64,000 bases of DNA from assembly GCA_017533825.1 (NCBI GenBank), contig JAFWIE010000017.1, forward strand, positions 62,001 through 126,000. Direction: 5' to 3'. The notes beneath the pieces were generated by a model. That model was not told the DNA's origin. It saw only the letters and a program-made list of their open reading frames with translations, and searched no databases. Below, one piece after another: positions 32,417 through 41,036 of the stretch. A program made the translations under genes and the position numbers. Source of the stretch: Atopobiaceae bacterium (lineage in GTDB: Bacteria; Actinomycetota; Coriobacteriia; Coriobacteriales; Atopobiaceae). The stretch's first letter is position 1; each line of letters opens with the position of its first letter.

Positions 32417-33484
32417 TTAATCCTTCCTCGAGCCGAATCGCTCCTCGATCTCCTTGAAGAGCTCGTCAACCAACTGGTCCTCGTCAACCGTGCGCAGCGG
32501 CTCACCATGCGCAAAGATCACGCCCTTGTGCCTGCCGCACGCGATCCCGATGTCGGCATCACGAGCCTCACCTGGACCGTTTACCACACATCCCATCACC
32601 GAAACACTGATGGGTGCATGCACGTCCTGCAGACGTCGCTCAACCTCTTCCGCCATACCGATAAGGTCGACTTGGGTCCTACCGCACGTGGGGCAACTCA
32701 CCAGCTCGGGCGTCCGTCTGCGCAGGCCAAGTGCGCCGAGCAGCTCCCAAGCGACGTACACTTCCTCCACAGGGTCTGCCGTCAGCGATAAGCGCATGGT
32801 GTCGCCGATGCCTTCCTCCAGCAGTACAGCGACCGCTGCACAGTTCTTCACCGTGCCCTGCCGCAGCGTTCCCGCCTCTGTCACACCCACATGGAGAGGA
32901 TACGACGGAAGGCGCTCCGCCAGCATGCGGTAGGTCTGTATCGTCACCGGAACAGAGTGTGCCTTGGCGGAGAGAACTACGTCCGTGAAGCCGCGGCCCT
33001 CGAAATGCCTCACAAAGGACTCACACGAAAGCACCAGGCGCTCCGCCAGCGACAATCCCTCCATCTGCGCGATCTTTGGGTCAAGCGAGCCGGCATTCAC
33101 ACCGATGCGGATGGGGATCCCCGCCTCCTTTGCCGCGTCGATAACGGCATCAACGCGCTCGAGCGACCCAATGTTTCCGGGATTCACCCTGAGCGCTGCA
33201 GCACCTCGTTGCGCGGCCCCGATGGCAAGCAGATAATCGAAGTGGATATCGGCGACCACGGGAAGCGGTGACTCGGCGCAGATACGTGCGAATGAATCGA
33301 GTGCTGCGGCATCCGGTATCGCAACTCGTATGATCTCGCACCCAGCCTCGGCGAGGCCCCTGATCTGCGCCAGTGTGGCAGCGGCATCCTTGGTGTCGGT
33401 CGTGCACATGGATTGCACACTCACGGGAGCGCCCCCACCGACGGGGATGCCACCCACCATAACGGTTCTCGTTACGTCACTCAT
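32417..33484 (-). CDS. ispG: Flavodoxin-dependent 4-hydroxy-3-methylbut-2-enyl-diphosphate synthase
   Basis: Penultimate MEP-pathway enzyme; a 4Fe-4S protein that opens the cyclic diphosphate to HMBPP. The 355 aa begin with the barrel motifs PVSVQSMCTTDT and PVVADIHFDYLLA, then NPGNIG. The cluster cysteines are in SCPTCGRTQ and MGCVVNGPGEARDADIGIACG. It lies four bases after the rseP-like gene and just before proS. With dxr in the same operon and ispH at 12.2 kb, the pathway is well represented here. Confidence 0.97.
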   Translation of the reverse strand: MSDVTRTVMVGGIPVGGGAPVSVQSMCTTDTKDAAATLAQIRGLAEAGCEIIRVAIPDAAALDSFARICAESPLPVVADIHFDYLLAIGAAQRGAAALRVNPGNIGSLERVDAVIDAAKEAGIPIRIGVNAGSLDPKIAQMEGLSLAERLVLSCESFVRHFEGRGFTDVVLSAKAHSVPVTIQTYRMLAERLPSYPLHVGVTEAGTLRQGTVKNCAAVAVLLEEGIGDTMRLSLTADPVEEVYVAWELLGALGLRRRTPELVSCPTCGRTQVDLIGMAEEVERRLQDVHAPISVSVMGCVVNGPGEARDADIGIACGRHKGVIFAHGEPLRTVDEDQLVDELFKEIEERFGSRKD

Positions 33485-33488
33485 ATTC

Positions 33489-34874
33489 CTACCCCACGAC
33501 GAATCTCAAGATGTCATTGCGCACAACGACGAAGAAGACGAATATAAAGAACGCGATGCCCACGTAACTGATGGCCGTCTGCACCTTCATCGACAACGTG
33601 CGACGCGTGAACAGCTGGACAATCTCTATCAGAATCTTTCCACCGTCAAGCGGAGGTATGGGGAGCAGGTTCATGAAGCCCAAGGACATGGAGATTGCCG
33701 CCATGAACGCGATCACGTCAGCAAATCCTGCGGAAGCCGCCTGAGATGCCATGACCGAGATCCCCACGATCGAGCTGGAGCTCTCGAGAACCGACATGGT
33801 GTGCTGCGGCATGATAAGCCGCAAGGCGAATGTCGCCACCATACCGGCGTAGTTGAAGGCCCCCTGCACGGATTCAGCCAGCGACAGGTGGTATGGCTCC
33901 ATCTGTGGATAGATGCCGATAGCGTCGACCGTCTCGCCTTCCGGCAGGTCAACGACCAGCTCGCGCTCCTTACCGTCGCGCTCCACAACCAAGGTGAAGT
34001 CTGCGCCTTCCGCGCGGGCAGTATCCAACGCGTCGGCCAGCTCGGTCCAATCGCTCACGGCCTTCCCCGCAACGCTAACGACCTTGTCACCCGCTTCAAT
34101 GCCTGCGTCGATCGCCAACGACTCCTCGACCACATCACCCACCACGTTCGAGTTCACAGGCATCTGGTACTCCGTGGTGAAGTATATGCCCGTTACCAAG
34201 GTGAGTGCGAGAACCACATTCACCAACGCTCCCGCAACAAGAATGACAACCCGCTTGATGAAGTTGCACCCTAGGTACGTATGGGAACGTTCCGCCTCCA
34301 GCTGCTTCTGCGGGTCTGCAAGCGGCCGAGGCTCGCCCGCGCCCGTAGAGCCCTCGGTTTCGAAGTCGTGACCGTCATCGTACTCGGTGAGCAGGTTCGC
34401 ATCGCGCGCGAGCGTCTCGAAGCATTCCGGATACTCGCTCTGCGTCGGCTTCTCCCCCAACTCGGGATCGTAAAACGGACGAATGGCCGCCCAATCGCTC
34501 AGCGTGACGAGAAGCGCATACGCGCGCTCGACATCAATCCCCAGTTCTTCCGCAACTGCCTCACCACTCACGCGACCTTCTCGCTGAACGATCGCAAGGG
34601 CAGGGGCAAGCAGCTCGTCGTCTCCGCCGGGCTCCATCCCACAGATGCGGTTGTAGCCACCGAGCAAGATGGGCGTCACACCCACCTCAGTGCCATGCGA
34701 GCGGCTCTTGTGAAAGAGCTTCAGGCGACACGGAAGTCCGAGGTAGAACTCGGTGACTCGCACCCTAAACAGACGAGCGGCCACGTAGTGGCCACCTTCG
34801 TGCACAAAGACGATGATGGAGAGCAGCACGACTCCCCAGAACACGGCGGAAAGACCGCCGAGAAGCATGTCCAT
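33489..34874 (-). CDS. rseP: Site-2 protease of the RseP type with an inserted winged-helix-like segment
   Basis: A 461-aa intramembrane zinc protease. HEGGH lies at residues 25-29 in the first helix and a PDZ domain spans about 235-310. The second metal motif NLLPIPPLDGGK lies near the end between further helices. RseP cuts anti-sigma factors and leftover signal peptides. Unusually, about 115 residues (85-200) are inserted between the GGY loop and the helix before the PDZ domain. Residues 87-135 (LLAPALAIVQREG, VSGEAVAEELGI, ERAYALLVTL) read like a winged helix similar to FtsK gamma. The operon position after dxr is standard for this gene. Confidence 0.92.
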   Translation of the reverse strand: MDMLLGGLSAVFWGVVLLSIIVFVHEGGHYVAARLFRVRVTEFYLGLPCRLKLFHKSRSHGTEVGVTPILLGGYNRICGMEPGGDDELLAPALAIVQREGRVSGEAVAEELGIDVERAYALLVTLSDWAAIRPFYDPELGEKPTQSEYPECFETLARDANLLTEYDDGHDFETEGSTGAGEPRPLADPQKQLEAERSHTYLGCNFIKRVVILVAGALVNVVLALTLVTGIYFTTEYQMPVNSNVVGDVVEESLAIDAGIEAGDKVVSVAGKAVSDWTELADALDTARAEGADFTLVVERDGKERELVVDLPEGETVDAIGIYPQMEPYHLSLAESVQGAFNYAGMVATFALRLIMPQHTMSVLESSSSIVGISVMASQAASAGFADVIAFMAAISMSLGFMNLLPIPPLDGGKILIEIVQLFTRRTLSMKVQTAISYVGIAFFIFVFFVVVRNDILRFVVG

Positions 34875-34876
34875 GC

Positions 34877-36043
34877 TTATACCTCCGCCAGAACCTCACG
34901 TGCAATCTCGCGCGAGCGGGCATCGCACTCCCTTAGCTGTTCTAGGGTATCTACCCGCTCGACCCGCGACTGCTCCATCACGGAGCCAACGATTCGCTCG
35001 ACGTCAAGAAAACCACACGCCCCCGCGCGGAATGCGGCATTTGCGACCTCATTCGCAGCGTTCATCACACAGGGAAGTGTGCCCCCAGCCCGACCAGCCT
35101 CACGCGCGAGCCGCAAGCAACCAAAGGCATTCTCATCCGCCTCGCCAAAGGTGAGCGGCGGCTCAAGACACCAATCCTGTGGTTCGCAAGGTGCCGCCCA
35201 GCGCTCGGGATAACTCATACCGTATTGGATGGCAATGCGCATGTCAGACGGACCAAGCTGTGCCTTGACTGAGCCATCGGAGAATTCCACCATCGAGTGA
35301 ATCCTGCTTTGACGGTGCACGAGCACACGGATGTCGTCTATGGGCACATCAAAGAGATGATGCGCCTCCAGAACCTCAAGCCCCTTGTTCATGAGCGTGG
35401 CGCAATCGATGGTAATCTTCGCACCCATCTTCCACGTGGGATGGGCGAGCGCACGAGCCGCCGTGACGCCTCGCAGCTCCTCGCGACTCATGCTGTAGAA
35501 GGGACCACCGGAGCAGGTGAGCCACAGCCGCCTCACCTCGTCGTGGTCCTCTCCCACTAGGCACTGGAATATGGCACTGTGCTCGGAGTCGACGGGAATC
35601 AGCTGACCAGGCTCGAGCATAGGCATGAGCAGGTCTCCCCCACAAACGATTGACTCTTTGTTTGCGTACGCAACTGTTTTGCCCGCCTTGATGGAGGCCT
35701 GTGCGGCCTCGATTCCGGCAAAGCCGACCACGGCGAGCACCACGCAGTCCGCCTCGCTCACGACACCAAGCTCTGCACAGGGTCCCTCGCCGACGCACAG
35801 ACGCGTCCCCACGGGAAGCTCCTGTAGGATTGGATCACTCCCATGCGAGGCATCGGCGATGCCCACCCATGGTACGCCAAACTCACGTGCAGCGGCGACC
35901 AACGCAGCGGTCGACGAATGGGCGGTGAGCGCCACTATCTCTAGCTTGTCTGCATGCTTTCGACATACGTCAAGCGCTTGCGTACCGATGGATCCCGTGC
36001 AGCCCAAGATGGCCACACGAAGCCTACGCTGCGTCTCAATCAC
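34877..36043 (-). CDS. dxr: 1-deoxy-D-xylulose-5-phosphate reductoisomerase
   Basis: Second step of the MEP pathway, making 2-C-methylerythritol 4-phosphate with NADPH. The 388 aa contain the Rossmann motif ILGCTGSIGTQ, ANKESIVCGG, the substrate and metal residues in PVDSEHSAIFQ, SGGPF and WKMGAKITIDCATLMNKGLE. The ATG overlaps the cdsA stop by four bases. Fosmidomycin-target residues appear intact as far as the motifs show. Confidence 0.97.
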   Translation of the reverse strand: MIETQRRLRVAILGCTGSIGTQALDVCRKHADKLEIVALTAHSSTAALVAAAREFGVPWVGIADASHGSDPILQELPVGTRLCVGEGPCAELGVVSEADCVVLAVVGFAGIEAAQASIKAGKTVAYANKESIVCGGDLLMPMLEPGQLIPVDSEHSAIFQCLVGEDHDEVRRLWLTCSGGPFYSMSREELRGVTAARALAHPTWKMGAKITIDCATLMNKGLEVLEAHHLFDVPIDDIRVLVHRQSRIHSMVEFSDGSVKAQLGPSDMRIAIQYGMSYPERWAAPCEPQDWCLEPPLTFGEADENAFGCLRLAREAGRAGGTLPCVMNAANEVANAAFRAGACGFLDVERIVGSVMEQSRVERVDTLEQLRECDARSREIAREVLAEV

Positions 36044-36981
36044 ACGATTCCCCCCAAAAGTAGCACAAAGTAGGCGACCACGCCGCCAAAGAGCATGGAG
36101 TCCGTACGATCGAGCAGGCCACCGTGGCCTGGAAGCAGGTTGCCCGAATCCTTCACGCCCACGCTCCGCTTGATGCGAGACTCAAACAAGTCACCCATGA
36201 CGGCCACGAGGCCCTCCACGAATCCGCATGCCAGACCAAGGGGTACGCTGAGACCCCCTACGTGGAACAATGCGGCGACGACCCACACCGCCACTGCGCC
36301 GACAAGCCCGCCAAAGAAGCCCTCCCAGCTCTTGTTGGGTGACGTGCGCGGTGCCATCTTGTGCTTGCCAATCGCCGAACCGACGAGATATGCAAACGAG
36401 TCCTCAACCCAAACCGACCCAATCACCACAAGAGTGATGATGGCACCCTCCAAGCCATCATTGCCCGTCCGAATCAGGGCAATGCACGAGAGGGTCACCG
36501 ACGTGTAGAGCGGCCCAAAGACGCTCATGGCAGCGTCCGCCATGTTTGCACGCGGGTTCAGAACGTACCAGATGGCAATTGCGATGAGCAGGACGCACAT
36601 GAGACAAAACACCATGCGCGTTCCCGCAAGCGCCGCCGCGATGGGAAACGCGATTGCGGCGACCAGCCCTATGATCTCCGACGGGCGACGCCCTGCCATG
36701 CGCGTAATCCTAAAGAACTCCGAGCAACATACCCATCCCATCGCTGCAAGGAGTCCTGCGGTGGAGTAGGTACCACCCCAGATGCAGGCGACGATGAGAA
36801 CCACATAGACGACGCCAGACAACGTGCGCGTCAGCAGACGCTCCGTCCATCCACGCGCACGCTGTCCCTTCAGCTCACCGGCCACGCGGCGCTCCTCCTT
36901 CGAGTCGCGCCTCGTCTCCAACCGTTCGATGCCCTTCTCGAGTCCAACGGCATCAGATTCGTTCTTGCTCTTCTCGCTCAC
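36040..36981 (-). CDS. cdsA: Phosphatidate cytidylyltransferase (CDP-diglyceride synthase)
   Basis: Membrane enzyme that makes CDP-diacylglycerol from phosphatidate and CTP. The product from GTG 36981 is 313 aa: a charged cytoplasmic head of about 50 residues, then about seven membrane helices. The CdsA signature is clear near the end: SRIKRSVGVKDSGNLLPGHGG followed by LDRTDS. The GTG overlaps the uppS stop (GTGA), with GGGGGAG ten bases upstream. An ATG farther upstream in the open frame would overlap uppS by about 70 bp and is unlikely. Confidence 0.95.
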   Translation of the reverse strand: MSEKSKNESDAVGLEKGIERLETRRDSKEERRVAGELKGQRARGWTERLLTRTLSGVVYVVLIVACIWGGTYSTAGLLAAMGWVCCSEFFRITRMAGRRPSEIIGLVAAIAFPIAAALAGTRMVFCLMCVLLIAIAIWYVLNPRANMADAAMSVFGPLYTSVTLSCIALIRTGNDGLEGAIITLVVIGSVWVEDSFAYLVGSAIGKHKMAPRTSPNKSWEGFFGGLVGAVAVWVVAALFHVGGLSVPLGLACGFVEGLVAVMGDLFESRIKRSVGVKDSGNLLPGHGGLLDRTDSMLFGGVVAYFVLLLGGIV

Positions 36982-37763
36982 GATGCGACAACTCCCCCAA
37001 ATCGTCTGTCGCGACCTTGGTAGGCGCGGATGGCACGGAGCATGTCCCAACGCGAGAAGTCAGGCCAGTGCTTGCTCGTCACGTAGAACTCCGTATATGC
37101 CAGCTGCCACAGTAGATAGTTTGACAACCTCAGCTCCCCCGACGTGCGGACGAGCAACTCTGGATCGGGCAGACCACTTGTGTACAAACGCTTCTCGATC
37201 TCGTCTTCGTCGACTTCGTCCGCCTTCAAACGGCCCGCTTCAACATCTTGCGCCACAAGCCGAGCGGCGCGTGCCAACTCGGCTCGCGAACCATAGTTCA
37301 CGGCAAGCGCAAACACCATGCCCGTATGGGCAGCGGTCTTCTCGAGGCCCTCCTCAAACACCTCACGCGTCTTCTCGGGCAACGCAGTGATGTCGCCCAA
37401 GAAGCGCAGCCTCACGTTCTCTTGATAGAACAACGGCAACTCCTTGAGGAGCGTCGTAGCAAAGAGATGCATCAGAAGGTCGACCTCTTGTTGTGGCCGC
37501 TTCCAATTCTCCGTCGAGAACGCGTAGGCAGAGAGCACATCGAACCCCAGGCGCACGCTGCTCGTCACCGCTTCGCGCAGTGAGTCGACACCTGCGATAT
37601 GCCCCTCATGACGCGCAAGACCACGCTCTGTCGCCCAGCGACCATTGCCGTCCATAATCATAGAGACATGGCGCGGAATGTTCGTGAGGTCTATGTCGGA
37701 GAGGCATATGTCGTCGGGTGCGTCGTCGTAGTACGCCCTCAACTCTCCTTCGTCAAACTCCAC
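36978..37763 (-). CDS. uppS: Isoprenyl transferase (undecaprenyl diphosphate synthase)
   Basis: Cis-prenyltransferase making the C55 carrier lipid for peptidoglycan from farnesyl and isopentenyl diphosphate. The 261 aa show MIMDGNGRWA with the catalytic Asp, GHIAGVDSLREAV, AYAFSTENWKRP, NYGSRAELA and PDPELLVRTSGELRLSNYLLWQLAYTEFY. It starts with GTG, with GGAG six bases upstream overlapping the end of frr. The MEP genes of the same operon supply its substrate. Confidence 0.97.
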   Translation of the reverse strand: MEFDEGELRAYYDDAPDDICLSDIDLTNIPRHVSMIMDGNGRWATERGLARHEGHIAGVDSLREAVTSSVRLGFDVLSAYAFSTENWKRPQQEVDLLMHLFATTLLKELPLFYQENVRLRFLGDITALPEKTREVFEEGLEKTAAHTGMVFALAVNYGSRAELARAARLVAQDVEAGRLKADEVDEDEIEKRLYTSGLPDPELLVRTSGELRLSNYLLWQLAYTEFYVTSKHWPDFSRWDMLRAIRAYQGRDRRFGGVVAS

Positions 37764-38309
37764 CTATATCTCCATGACCTCAGCGGTCTTCTGCTTGAGC
37801 AGATCGTCGACCATTCCCACATACTCGTCCGTGAGCTTCTGGACGCGCTTCTTCTCGGCTGCCTGCATATCCTCAGAGAGCTCCTCGTCACGATCGATCG
37901 CGCGATTCGCGTCCTTGCGAGCGTTGCGGATGGAAATGCGTGCTTCCTCGGCGAGCTGCTTGCAGTCACGAGCCAGCTCACGACGACGCTCCTCGGTCGG
38001 TTGGGGGAACGGCAGGCGGATGGAGTGACCGTCATTCGAGGGCGTGATGCCCAAGTCGGACATGCGAATCGCCTTCTCGATGTTGCGAAGAGATGACTTG
38101 TCCCACGGCTCGATTACCAGCATGGAGGCCTCAGGCACCTTGACGCCTGCAAGCTGCGTGATGGGCGTTGGCACGCCGTAGTAGTCAACCTTGATCGCAT
38201 CAAGGATGTGTGGATTTGCGCGACCAGTACGCACGCGCCCGAAGTTGTACTTCAGCGAGTCAATGCTCTTGTCCATCCGCTCCTCAGCGGCGTCTGTGTG
38301 CTTGCTCAT
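37764..38309 (-). CDS. frr: Ribosome recycling factor
   Basis: Splits post-termination ribosomes together with EF-G. The 181 aa are nearly the standard length. Recognisable stretches are NFGRVRTGRANPHILDAIKVDYYGVPTP split across the first 60 residues, ASMLVIEPWDKSSLRNIEKAI, and PQPTEERRRELARDCKQLAEEARISIRN. It starts directly after the pyrH stop and ends directly before uppS. Confidence 0.97.
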   Translation of the reverse strand: MSKHTDAAEERMDKSIDSLKYNFGRVRTGRANPHILDAIKVDYYGVPTPITQLAGVKVPEASMLVIEPWDKSSLRNIEKAIRMSDLGITPSNDGHSIRLPFPQPTEERRRELARDCKQLAEEARISIRNARKDANRAIDRDEELSEDMQAAEKKRVQKLTDEYVGMVDDLLKQKTAEVMEI

Positions 38310-39038
38310 TTACTCATCAATCCCTTCAACGACTGTCGTACCAACATGCTCGCCACGAATAGCCTTGGCAAAGGCATCCGCGTCATCCATATTAAATACC
38401 ACAATGGGCATATGATTGTCTTGACATAAGGCAGTAGCGGTCGCATCCATCACCTTGAGCCCACGCGAAAGTACCTCGGCATAGGTGATGGTATCGAACT
38501 TCGTGGCCTCCGGATGGGTTACCGGATCCGCATCGTAAATGCCGTTCACCTTCGTGGCCTTCATGAGGACCTCGGCATCAATCTCGCACGCACGAAGCGC
38601 TGCGGCGGTATCCGTCGTAAAGTACGGGTTGCCCGTACCAGCAGCGAAGATAACAATCCGACCCTTCTCGAGATGACGAATGGCGCGACGCCTGATGTAC
38701 GGCTCAGCCACTTGCCGCATCTCGATTGCACTCATGACGCGGGAGTCCATCCCATTGCGCTCGAAGCAATCCTGCAACGCAAGACAGTTGATGACGGTAG
38801 CGAGCATTCCCATGTTGTCGCCTTGCGCGCGGTCCATGCCCGCCGCAGCACCCGAGACCCCTCGGAAGATGTTGCCGCCACCGACGACGATTGCCACTTG
38901 AACCCCAGCGGCCCACCCTTCCTTGACACTATCTGCCATACGCTGCAGAACTGCAGGATCGATTCCGTACTCTCCGCTACCCATCAAAGCCTCACCCGAG
39001 AGCTTCAGCAAGACACGCTTATATTTGTAGTCAGCCAA
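38310..39038 (-). CDS. pyrH: UMP kinase
   Basis: Phosphorylates UMP to UDP; hexameric and distinct from CMP kinase. The 242 aa from a TTG start at 39038 fit the family length exactly, and GGAGG lies four bases upstream. Motifs are [53 protein letters not shown] and [10 protein letters not shown]. It is the first gene after the tsf terminator and so probably begins the eight-gene operon that runs to proS. Confidence 0.96.
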   Translation of the reverse strand: MADYKYKRVLLKLSGEALMGSGEYGIDPAVLQRMADSVKEGWAAGVQVAIVVGGGNIFRGVSGAAAGMDRAQGDNMGMLATVINCLALQDCFERNGMDSRVMSAIEMRQVAEPYIRRRAIRHLEKGRIVIFAAGTGNPYFTTDTAAALRACEIDAEVLMKATKVNGIYDADPVTHPEATKFDTITYAEVLSRGLKVMDATATALCQDNHMPIVVFNMDDADAFAKAIRGEHVGTTVVEGIDE

Positions 39039-39093
39039 GATTCCTCCATCCAACGTTACCCATGACAGTCTAGCAGATGAGGGCAATGTCTCT

Positions 39094-39135
39094 ACAAACA
39101 AGGCGTCCCGGATAGTATTTACATCCGGGACGCCT
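39094..39135 (-). terminator. Rho-independent terminator after tsf
   Basis: On the minus strand AGGCGTCCCGGAT pairs perfectly with ATCCGGGACGCCT over 13 bp around a 9-base loop, followed by TGTTTGT. It separates rpsB-tsf from the pyrH operon. Confidence 0.9.
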
Positions 39136-39166
39136 CATCACGACTCTACGTCATGCAACGTACGCG

Positions 39167-40036
39167 CTACTCGCCAAACTGGAAGCGGACGAAGTCAACA
39201 ATCTCGACCTTGTCGCCAATCTTCTTCGAAACTTCCTCAGCGAGCTGACCGACGGTGATGTCAGGATTCTTCACGAACTCCTGCTCGGTAAGCACGCGCT
39301 CCTTGAAGAACTTCTTCAGGCGGCCATTGACGATGCCATCCCAGAACTTCTCGGGGCGGCCAGACTCGGCAGCCTGGGCACGATAGATCTCCTTCTCGTG
39401 CTCGATGATGTTCGCAGGCACGGACTCGCGCGTCGCACCTGCAGGATCGGAAGCCACAACCTGCATCGCCACATCGTGTGCAAAGGTCTTGAACTCATCG
39501 TTCTCTGCCGTGGCAGGATCGCCGAAGGAGAACTGCACGAGGGAGCCAAGCTTGCCATTGTGGTGGATATAGCTCACGAGAGCACCATCGCTCACCTCAA
39601 CGCGCTGGAAGCGCTGAATCTTCATGTTCTCGCCGATGACGTGAATCATTTCCTTGAGCTCTGCGTCAACGGTGTTGCCGTTCATCTCGCACGCGAGGAG
39701 TGCCTCGACATCGGCGGGGGAAAGCTCCGCAACGACCTTGGCAAGCTCGGTCGCGAAGTCGCAGAACTTAGCGTTGGAGCCGACGAAGTCCGTCTCGCAG
39801 GTGAGCTCGAGCAGAGCGCCCGTCTTGGCGTCCTCAGACACGAATGCGGCGATGGTGCCCTCGTTGGTGTCGCGGCCAGCACGCTTGACGGCCTTTGCCA
39901 GACCCATCGTGCGGAGAACGTCTACTGCCTTCTCGATGTCGCCGTCAGCCTCTACGAGTGCCTTCTTGCACTCCATCATCGGCGAGTCCGTCATCTCACG
40001 AAGCTGCTTGACCATAGCAGCAGTTACCTTAGCCAT
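39167..40036 (-). CDS. tsf: Elongation factor Ts
   Basis: Nucleotide-exchange factor for EF-Tu. The 289 aa carry the N-terminal UBA-like region with LREMTDSPMMECKKAL, TNEGTIAAF, ELTCETDFVGSNAKF and the coiled-coil core. It follows rpsB by 60 bp on the same strand, the usual order, and is followed by a strong terminator. Confidence 0.97.
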   Translation of the reverse strand: MAKVTAAMVKQLREMTDSPMMECKKALVEADGDIEKAVDVLRTMGLAKAVKRAGRDTNEGTIAAFVSEDAKTGALLELTCETDFVGSNAKFCDFATELAKVVAELSPADVEALLACEMNGNTVDAELKEMIHVIGENMKIQRFQRVEVSDGALVSYIHHNGKLGSLVQFSFGDPATAENDEFKTFAHDVAMQVVASDPAGATRESVPANIIEHEKEIYRAQAAESGRPEKFWDGIVNGRLKKFFKERVLTEQEFVKNPDITVGQLAEEVSKKIGDKVEIVDFVRFQFGE

Positions 40037-40096
40037 GATATTGCCTCCTTAGCAAGCTATGGTTACCCATCAACTACCAAATGTGAATGCACAATC

Positions 40097-40867
40097 CTAC
40101 TCAGCAGCCGACGCCTCTGCCTCGGCGACCTCAACGGCGGGGGTCACTTCGCCAGCAACCATCTCTTCCGCACTGATCTGCTCCTTACCGGAACCAGCAA
40201 GCACGGCGTCCGCGACGAGCTCGCACATGAGCGAGACAGAACGGATGGCGTCGTCGTTAGCGGGAATGCCATACTCGATGACATCGGGATCGGAGTTGGT
40301 GTCGAGAAGGCCAATCACGGGGATGTGCAGACGGTTTGCCTCCTTGACGGCAATCTCCTCGCGCTTGGTATCGACCACGAAGATGGCCTGCGGGAGGGTC
40401 TTCATGTTGCGCACGCCACCGAGGTTGCGCTGGAGCTTCTCGAGCTCCTTCGTCAAGACTGCCTGCTCCTTCTTGCCGCGCTCGGCCATACGGCCGTCCT
40501 CGACCATGGTCTCGAGCTCTTCCATACGCTCGATGCGGGAACGCATGGTGACGAAGTTCGTGAGCATGCCACCGAGCCAACGCTGATTGATGTAGGGCAT
40601 GTCCGCACGCTGAGCCTGCGTGGCGATTGCCTCCTGGGCCTGCTTCTTTGTGCCGACGAAGAGGACGGAGCCGCCGCGAGCGGCAGTTTCGCGCAGAACG
40701 GTGTATGCACGGTCCGCATTGATGATCGTCTGCTTGAGGTCGAGGATGTAGATGCCGTTGCGCTCACCAAAGATGTAGGGACGCATCTTCGGGTTCCAGC
40801 GACGAGTCTGGTGCCCGTAATGGCACCCTGCGTCGAGCAGCGTCTGGATGTTGATCTTTACAGCCAT
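40097..40867 (-). CDS. rpsB: Small ribosomal subunit protein S2
   Basis: The 256-aa S2 protein. It has LLDAGCHYGHQTRRWNPKM, FGERNGIYILDLKQT, FVGTKKQAQEAI, WLGGMLTNF and VDTKREEIAVKEANRLHIPVIGL. The extra acidic tail after residue 225 (EVAEAEASAAE) is common in high-GC Gram-positives. SD GGAGG precedes the ATG. It is the first gene of the rpsB-tsf transcript. Confidence 0.97.
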   Translation of the reverse strand: MAVKINIQTLLDAGCHYGHQTRRWNPKMRPYIFGERNGIYILDLKQTIINADRAYTVLRETAARGGSVLFVGTKKQAQEAIATQAQRADMPYINQRWLGGMLTNFVTMRSRIERMEELETMVEDGRMAERGKKEQAVLTKELEKLQRNLGGVRNMKTLPQAIFVVDTKREEIAVKEANRLHIPVIGLLDTNSDPDVIEYGIPANDDAIRSVSLMCELVADAVLAGSGKEQISAEEMVAGEVTPAVEVAEAEASAAE

Positions 40868-41036
40868 GTTAACCTCCTGTGGTTGGTCCTCCGCGTGAGG
40901 TCATTCCCCCCAATCCACCCGAGCCGTGGCTGCAACCCGGGCACCACGGACGAGGAGTCGTCACGCGTGTGTCGTATATCGTGCTTATGCACGACAATTG
41001 CCAATAGTACCATACGAACGATGACTTAAGCAAGCA
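40868..41036 (-). promoter_or_regulatory. Leader and possible promoter region of rpsB-tsf
   Basis: A 169-bp gap after the NlpC/P60 gene. On the minus strand TTGCTT and TACTAT stand 18 bases apart (about 41031-41002). Downstream is a 6-bp inverted repeat TCGTGC/GCACGA around ATAA (40979-40994). S2 often controls its own operon through its leader, but I cannot identify a known S2-binding structure. Confidence 0.35.

Noticed and set aside
39398-41029. A plus-strand open frame of 543 codons antisense to tsf and rpsB
   Set aside because: Same cause as the other antisense frames; tsf and rpsB are certain.
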